Shown: in pieces, positions 38,801-47,800 of the stretch | Layout of the letters: each line of letters starts with the position of its first letter | Position numbering within the stretch: position 1 is the first letter of the stretch | Assembly: GCF_954871325.1 (NCBI RefSeq) | Contig: NC_088775.1 | Location: forward strand, 51,561,561 to 51,625,560 | Direction: 5' to 3' | Origin: Gordionus sp. m RMFG-2023 | Lineage: Eukaryota > Nematomorpha > Gordioida > Chordodea > Parachordodidae | Length of the DNA stretch: 64,000 nt | Program-made: the position numbers and the translations under genes | Notes under the pieces: model-generated | Database searches by the model: none | What the model was told of the DNA's origin: nothing | Seen by the model: the letters and a program-made list of their open reading frames with translations, nothing else

Positions 38801-41800
38801 GCGGAAATAGATGCCTTTACACATTCATTTCCGTCAATAACTGTAAGAGGGTGTTTTTTTCATATGACCCAAGCGATTTGGAGACATATACAGAGTGATG
38901 GCGAGTTATTAGCACATTATTTAGATAAAGATGGAGGATATGAGTGGTCTATAAAAATTAGACAAATGCTCTCTCTTGCATTTGTTCCCATGGATGATGT
39001 AGTTGATGCTTTTTATGGACTTACACAGATAATGAAAGGGTCTTATATAATCTTATAACATATTATGAAGCAAATTGAATTGGGGAAATTCTTCGTAATG
39101 GAGAAAGACAACCACCAAGGTTTTCAATTCCCCTATAGAATCAATATGCTGCTACATTGGAGGGAATTTTAAAAACAAATAATGCAGTTGAAGGTAATTT
39201 TTTAAAAAATTTGTTATCTTTTTAATCATTATTACACAATCATTTTTTATAACTTTGCAATTTTTTACTATAGGTTGGCATAGAGCATTCTCATCTCTAT
39301 CATCGCACCATCCCTCTATTTGGAAATTTTTAGATGCTCTACGGTTAGAACAATCGTTAACCGAAGCAAATTAAACAATATATTTCTGGTACGCAACCCC
39401 CGAGATCAAGAAAGAGGTATCGGGATACGTCTGAAAATATTATATTAAATGTATCTGACTATGTAAATCGCCCGATTAATGATTATTTAAGGGGGATCGC
39501 ATATAATTTTAATTTACAAATATAATGTTTTTTTAATAGCATGTTTTGTATAGTATATTTATATTTTCTATATTCTATAATTTGATTTATATAATGGAAA
39601 AAATTAGCCTAAGCATAATATATTTTTTTAAAAGGATTAATAGAATTTAAGGAATTTTAATAAATCTAAAAAATGAGTCAGTTTTAATTTGATTTTTTTT
39701 GGATCATGGCTGGGTCTATTTTTAAAAACGGTCGATTTAAATTCTAGCCAAAATAATATGTAAGATTCGAGATAGAGGTCCAAACCTTTCTTTTTCTCTC
39801 TTTCTTCTATGCTTAAATCTCGGCTAACATAACATTGGCTACTAATCTACATACTTTATGTGGTAAATTGGTCAACCAAAGAAATAGGTATAAATATTGT
39901 TTTTTTTGATACATTTTATGAAGAAATAATTAATAGGACCAACATTCAAAATGATTTCTATCTAATCATCCTTATTTTTTTATACTAAGTAATATATAAT
40001 AAATTGCAACTGTATTAGATACGCGCCGAATTGACGCGATACCAAATAAAGGATATATAGTAAAATATTTGGTGTTTTCATTACTTGCCAGTCTTAACGA
40101 GAGTCTTGTCGTCGTGCTCGAGAACCTTGAATTCGTCCTTTTCAGAACCGTTTTTATAGCATTTTTTGCTAATTCGATTCAGCTTAAATAAAAAAAGGGA
40201 AATTATCATTTATTTCCATGATCAAACCATGTGTAAAAAACCTTTCCCTGAAAAATAAAGTCTTTATCGTCGGTTTAGAGAATTGAAGTGCTTAACCAGA
40301 TTGTATCTTTAAGAAAAAAGGAGCTAAAGTTTTTAATCTTTAATTTATGATTCATTAAAATCAATATAAATTTAAGATAAAAAATTTTTTTTTCTCATAA
40401 ATCAAATCATCATGTATGTTCCGGTTCCTAACCGGTTGCGCCCTAGCCTTTAATATCAGGAGACCAAAAAATTAGTGCTGTAAACGTTACTTCAAAAAAT
40501 AGACGCGTTACTGGTTACGTCAGACTGCGTTTAAAAAAGGATCGCGCGTTACTTGCTATTCAGAAAGTAACGCGTGATTCATTACTTGAACAATTAAATA
40601 TTATATCTATACTTTTCCTATAAATAATTTAAATAAAAGTATATAAAAATAATATATTATAATAAGGTATTTTTATAATAATTATTTATTTATTTTTAAC
40701 AAATGATTTCAAAATTTTGATCAGATAAACAAGAGAGTGCACATATATTTAGCTCTGCTAATAATACGTTCAACTGGCGCAGAGGATGGGAGGGTTGTAT
40801 TATATTTAATAAATAAAAATTTTAATTGGGGAAATTTATTAAAAATTATTTTGAAAAAAGTTTAATTGATCATCTTAAAAAGAATTTTCAACGTCTTTAA
40901 ATTTTTTTTATCTTTATCAGAAATAGTTTTAAAGGAATAAAAGTCTGCTTTTTCTTTGTCAAGCTATTTTCAGAACTGGAAATAAGTTCGAGCTTTTTAC
41001 CTTTGTAACCTATAACTTTATCCAGAGCCAATCCAATTCAAATAGCGGGTGAGTTATTAGTGATAAGATATATTCATCTTTATAGATGTGTTCAAATCTA
41101 CTGAAGATAAATATAATTAAAATATAAATTGTAAAAAATATTTCAATTGTATACCTTTTATCTATGTCTTGCAGGTTTGCAATAATAAGTGGCTTACAAA
41201 GCTTGAAATTATTTAAAGCAATTTTTTAAGTTTTAATTTTCACAGAACGTGGGTGTGAAATACCCCAAATGTTCTTGTAGTATATTGTTTATTTTTAATC
41301 TCCGAGTTTATATTTAAATGCCTTAATTTATAATATTATATTATCTTTAAATTGTTAATTTTTATGAGTTTTATATATTATTTTATATAATACTATTTAA
41401 ATAATTGTTTATGGCTATAATTTATTAGGGCTGTGCCGATATTAATATCGGATCGGCACCGATATTTCGCATTTTTCAAAAATATCGGATCGGACCGATA
41501 CCTATAAAAAACCCGATCCGATCAGATCTTTTTACTTTTCTTTGTTATTTTATGTTATGATATTTTACATTATAATACTTTCTAAATAATTTTTTTTTAA
41601 ACAAATGCCACCCCTTAAATTTTATTAATTTTAAAATGGATTTATAGTATTTTAAAATTTTTTTTGTAAAAATAGAAAGGAACACCCAAAGTTTTATTTA
41701 TTTAATCTTTTTAAATAATAACGTAATTTTATTACAAGGTTTCCCATTCAAAAAAGGAAAAGTCCCAATCAAAAAAGGAAAAGTTTCAATCATAAAAGAA

Positions 41801-44800
41801 AAGTACAATGAAAAAACGAAAAGAGTCAATCATAAAAGGAAAGGTTCAATCAAAAAATGAAAAGTGTCAATCAAAAAAGAAAAATTCTCATCAAAAAAGG
41901 AAAATCGTAATTTTATTTTCTTGTGAATTTTTCTTTTTATTTCTAACTTTTTGCGATTTCTTTACTTTATTTTACTTCTTATTTTTGATAATTCTTTTTG
42001 TTTTAAAAATAATTTATAAATTTTCCGTTATTTTTCTTCACCTCTCTCTGCTCCATTTTTTTTAACAATTCATTACTTTTTTTTATCATACATACAATAT
42101 TCTTTTTATTTTTTCTCTTTATATTGTAATCTTTTACATACATTTCTAACCTTTTCAATCTCTTTTTAAGTCATTTTTAATCTTAATTTTTTTTCTTCTC
42201 ATTTTTGATAATTCTTTTTAGGAATTATATTTAATTTTCACTAAATTTTATTTTATTAGAATTTTTTTACATATCAAATTATTTAATTACAATTACGATA
42301 TATATGATAGGGTCCAAAATCATAAAAAAATAACATAAGCTATTTTTAATGTAAAAATAAAATGGTGTCCAATTTCATTTTTCGGTATTTATAAAAATTT
42401 ATTTTTTTATAAAAATAATAATAAAAAAACAAAATTCGAATAAAAATTTATTCAAAATTTATTTATTTTTAAAATTTTTATAAAAAAATACTAAGTAAAA
42501 TAGTAACCAAACGATTATAGCCTTTTATATTAATATATTTTTTAGTGTCAGAATATAATTTTATGGAAAGCATAAGAGTGCACAGGAACCTCTGGTGCAA
42601 AAATGATTTAAAATTTAGAGATTCCATATAAAATAGGAAAATTTGAGAAAAAATAGGAAAAACTTATAACTTGAATTATGATCAAGTGAAAAATAAATTA
42701 TTGGCTGTAAAAACTAAATTCAACAAATTATATTCTCTAGCACTACAAAAATCAGGTAAAATTTTTTTTATATTATATTAAATTAAATTTTAATAGGTGC
42801 AAGAGCAATAAAAAGCAAAGATTTACAATTGAGGAATATTTATGGCTAAAAAAGAATGTTGAAAATATTACCAAATATTCTGAGTCAAGTTTTAAATTGA
42901 CACAGACAAATGTAAAATATTTAAAGACAAAAATATAAAATAGTTTTTTATTTATAAAATTATATATTTTAATAGGCAGCACAATACCTTAATGAAATTG
43001 AAAACCCACTTGATCAAAATATTGAAATTGCTTCATTTGAGGATACTATAATTTCTGTATTTTTTATTCTATTATTTGATATTTATTATTGAATAATAGC
43101 TAGGTCAAGATATTGCTAATAAAGAAAATGAAAACTTTATAAATATTAATAAAAAGATTCCTACTCCATCTATTAAAAGAAAAAAATTAAAAATTATTGA
43201 AGAAAGAACATAAATAAAGGTAAAATAATTATAATAGATATTTTAGATTCAAACTACAGGAGAAGATCAATGATAAACACTACGCGAACACTTTACAGCG
43301 AATTTTTTATCGCGAATATGTTTGCGCGAAGTCATTATCGCGAGCGCATTACCGCGAAACAATAAATATATTGCGAATGCATTTATTTAAAAGAAAACAA
43401 CATATTATTTATTATTTGATGTTTTTTAATAAAAAATGATATGCTACTATTGTAATATTATTTTTGTTACAATTTATTAGTGATTTTCATGCCCAAGATT
43501 TTAAGTAAAAAATATTTCTTGAAGTTCAAAAAGATTTTTGAACATATTTTGATAAAAATTTTAAATCTTTGTAAATATATCTTTTTTGAGGAATTCTTTT
43601 GTGAAATTTATTATAAATATACAATTTTTAGGTGAAATCTTTTGTAGTTTTTTTTATCATTTTTGTAAAATTATCTATTTCTTAAGCATATTAAAAGAGG
43701 TGGGTTTTCTAAATAATTTTTTTAAAAATATATATATTTAACTTATTTATGTTATTTTATGATCTTTTTAAGGATAATATTTTAATGTGACAATTGTCAT
43801 ATTCATTATTTTTAAGATTTTTGAAATTTTTTGACTCAAAAGGGTAAAGATATCATTTATATTGTAAAGATGTTAAATTATAAATTCAATGAAGATGTTC
43901 CTTGGAAATATGGCAATTATCATAATCGGTATTTTTAAACATATTAGATTTTTTTAATGCTAATGGGCAAAAATATGTATTTTTAACATGTTAAATTATA
44001 ATTTCAATTAGGATGTACCATATAAAAGCGACAATAGTCATAATCATTATTTTTAAAGTTTTTTTACAATTTTTTGACGTAAATGGGCAAAAATATAAGT
44101 TGTTATATGTTAAAATAAAATTTCAGTAAAGATGTACATATATATAAGTTAAAATTGTCATAATCGTTGTTTATAAAGTTTTTTGAATTTTTTTGTTGTA
44201 AATGGGTAAAAATATAGATTGTAAACATGCTTAATTAAAATTTCATGAAGATCTACCATTGAAAAGTGACAATTGTCATAATCGTTGTTTATAAAGTTTT
44301 TTGAATTTTTTTGTTGCAAATGGGTAAAAATATAGATTGTGTAAACATGCTAAATTAAAATTTCATGAAGATCTACCATTGAAAAGTGACAATTGTTATA
44401 ATCGTTATTTTTAAAGTTTTTGAATTTTTTTGAGCAAAATGCGTTAAAATAAGTATTTCTAGTATGTTTAAATAAAACTTAAGTGAAGATGTACCCTAGA
44501 TAAGTGACAATTATCATAATCATTATTCTTAAACTTTTTTAATGTAAATGGGTAAAAATATAGATTGTAAACATGTTAAATTAAAATTTCATGAAGATGT
44601 ACCATAGAAAAGTGACAATTGTCATAATCGTTATTTTATAACTTTTTAAATTTTTTTGACGTAAATGGGCTATAATAAGTATTGCAAAAATGTTTAAATA
44701 AAATTTCAGTGAAGATGTACCCTAGATAAGTGACAATTGTCATAATCGTTATTTTTAAACTTTTTTGAATATTTTTGACGCAAATGGGTAAAAATATAGG

Positions 44801-47800
44801 TTGTAAACATGTTAAATCAAAATTACATGAGGATGCACCATAGAAAGGTGACAATTGTCATAATCGTTATTTTTAAAATTATTTGAATTTTTTAGACGCA
44901 AATGGGCAAAAATATAAATTGCTTACATGTTAATATAAAATTTCAGTGAAGATGTACCATAGATAAGTTACAATTGTCATAATCGTTGTTAATAAGGTTT
45001 TTTTGAATATTTTTGTTGCAAATGGGTTAAAATATAGATTGTAAAAATGCTAAATTAAAATTTCATGAAGATATACCTTTGAAAAGTGACAATTTTTATA
45101 ATCGTTATTTTTAAAGTTCTTTGATGTAAATGTGTTAAAATATAGATTGTAATCCATTTTAACCATAATAAAATCTTAACATTAAATTTATAGGATGTTG
45201 ATTGTATCATATTACTAAATAATATTCATATGGTTTTTAAGTTCTTTCTATAAAAATCCTACCCTGAATTCAGACTCAGCACTATTTTGCCACGAGTATA
45301 CAAAAATATTTGCTAACTGTGAATGCAAGGTTATACATTTTTATAATGTAGAATTAAAATTTATTAATTAAAGGAATAAGATTGCGAATCCATATCTTAA
45401 AAGTTTAGAATTTAACATAGGTTACAACTATCTTTAATAATCACTTTGCATATTTTTATCAAATTTTAAGCAGGATAAAAGGAACAACAATTATGAGAAT
45501 GAAAATATCGATTTGTTTTTTTTGTTTGGACTGAAATTTTATTTTAACAAGTTAACAATTTATATTTTTGTCCAATTGTGTCAAACTATTCAAAAACTTT
45601 AAAAAATAACGATTATGACTATTATCACTTATCTAGGGTACATCTTCCCTGAAATATTATTTTAACATGTTAGCAATTTATATTTTAACCCATTTGCTTC
45701 AAAAAAATTTAAAAACTTTTAAAATAAACGATTATGACAATTGTCATTTTTATATGGTACATATTCATGAATTTTAATTTGAAATTTTTACAATCTATAT
45801 TTTTACCCTTTTGTATCAAAAAATTTTAAAAAACTTTAAAAACAAATAATGACAATTGTCACTTATCTATGGTACATCTTCAATGATATTTTATTTTAAC
45901 ATGTTAGCAATTTCTATTTTGCCCATTTGCTTCAAAAAAATTCAGAAAACTTTAAAAATAACGATTATGACAATTGTCACTTATCTAAAGCACATCTTCA
46001 CTGAAGTTTTATTTAAACATGTTAGCAATTTATTTTTTGCCCATTTGCGTCAAAAAAATTCAAAAAACTTTAAAAATAAGGATTACAATTGTCACTTATC
46101 TAGGGTATATCTTCACTGAAGTTTTATTAAAACATGTTAACACTTATTTTAACCGATTTACGTCAAAAAAATTTAAAAAACTTTAAAAATAACGATTATG
46201 ATAATTGTCACTTTTATATGGTGCATCTTAATTAAAATTTTAATTTAACATGTTAAAAATACATATTTTACCGTAAAAAAAATCTAATATGTTTAAAAAT
46301 ACCGATTATGATAATTGTCATTTTTCCAAGTAACATCTTTAATACGAATATAAAAATTGTCAGATTAAATTATTATCCTTAAAAAGATCATATACATAAA
46401 TAAGTTAAATAAAAATATTTTTAAAAAATATTATTTAGAAAACCCACCTCTTTTAATATATTTAAAAAATAGATAACTTTACAAAAATGATAAAAAAAAA
46501 ACTATAAAAGATTTCACCTAAAAGTAATAAAATTCGCAAAAGAATTTCTCAAAAAAGATTTAAAATTTTTATCAAAATTTGTTTAAAAATCTTTTTGAAC
46601 TTCAAAAAATATTTTTTGCTTAAAATTTTGGGCGTGTGAAAATCACTAATAAATTGTAACAAAAATAATATTACAATAGTAGCAAGCATATCATTTTTTT
46701 TATTAAAAAAATATCAAATAAAAGAAATCCATTTTTCATTTCATAATATAATAATATAAATAAAAAATATATATCATATAATATGTTTATTTGTTGATAA
46801 ATAAAATATTAACATTAAAATAAATAAAATAAATTATTTTAATAAAAATAAAAAAATAATAATAGGCCGCGTTATATTTCGTAAAATAGTTTTTGCTATA
46901 TTGTCTTCGCGATTTATGTTTCGCGATATTGACTTCGCTATAAAATTTTTGCGATTATTGATTCGCGATAAAAATTTCGCTCTAATGTATTCGCTTTAAA
47001 GATTTCGCGATAAGAGTTTCGCTATAAAAAATTCGCGATATTTGTTTCGCTATATTGTTTTCGCGGAAAAATATTCGCTAATGTGGATTCGCGATAAAAG
47101 TTTCGCTATAAACTTCATTCGCGATAAAAGTTTCGCTGAATTGACATTGAACCCTTTTTTAACGCGTCAATTATTAGAGCTTTTGTTTCACTGTTAATAT
47201 TTTTCCCCTTGTTTTTACCATTTATTTTTTAAAACAAAAAAAAATTTCTTTTTAAAATATTTACTAATTAAATAGAATGAATGACAAAAAAGACTGAAAT
47301 TATATAACATTTACCTAATTTTTATGTTTAATTATTCATAAATTAAAGAATATAGGCTTAAATAAAACTATAAAAAAATTACTTACTTGATCAAAAGTAT
47401 AAATGTGTCTTGCATAAATATTAAAATTTTAAAAATAAGAATTTTAAAATGATTATATTTTATAATTTACTTATCGCTAGATATTACAGTTCAAGCTTAT
47501 TTAATTTTAAAAAGGTACATAATAACCAAACGATTAATTTAATTTAATTGTAATTAAATAATTTGTTATAAAAAATTGTCTTCCATCAAAAATGAGAAGA
47601 AAATAAATTGAGAAAAGGTCAAAAAAATAAAGATTAAAAATGACTTACAGAGATTGAAAAGGTTAGAAATGTATGTAAAAGATTACAATATAAGGAGAAA
47701 AAATTATAAAAAGAATATTGTATGTATGATGAAAAAAATGTAAAGAATTGTTAAAAAAATGGAAGCAAAGATGTAAAGAAAATTAACGGAATTATTATAA

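Larger units (their letters stand above)
38359..39899 (+). mobile_element. Mutator-like element (MULE) with ~190-bp terminal repeats
   Basis: Left arm 38360-38551 and right arm 39711-39897 are inverted copies sharing ATTTATACCTATTTCTTT, CCAATTTACCACAT, GATTAGTAGCCAAT, GACCTCTATCTC and TTTTTAAAAATAGACCCA. Long TIRs are typical of MULEs. The interior holds a shortened transposase with one intron. The element is 1.5 kb, so it lacks most of a full MULE and is probably a deleted copy. The target duplication could not be resolved in the AT-rich flanks. In SLC4 intron 3. Confidence 0.8.
43270..47158. mobile_element. Foldback (FB-like) element with tandem-repeat arms
   Basis: Two long inverted arms with a ~400-bp centre. 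The left arm has a GCGAA-rich edge (43285-43400), a conserved link (43460-43720) and 12 forward copies of a ~117-bp unit (43785-45130). The right arm has 7 inverted copies (45595-46340), the inverted link (46430-46690) and a TTCGC-rich edge (46870-47150). The outer end ATGTCAATTC-GCGAAAC recurs at 27270. This is the organisation of foldback transposons, whose inverted repeats are themselves tandem arrays. No protein is encoded. Confidence 0.75.

Noticed and set aside
39058-39193. Considered as a second intron of the MULE
   Set aside because: No GT-AG pair restores the frame; the gap is better explained by decay.
41808-42065. 85-codon lysine- and phenylalanine-rich frame
   Set aside because: It is the translation of the AAAAGG iterations and T-rich DNA of an inverted terminal repeat.
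44636-46119. Frames of 72 and 87 codons in the foldback arms
   Set aside because: They repeat with the 117-bp unit and occur in both arms only because the period can stay open; no independent coding evidence.
43785-46340. Regularly spaced repeats resembling a CRISPR array
   Set aside because: Units are ~117 bp and contiguous, without unique spacers, and occur as inverted arms of a eukaryotic foldback element.
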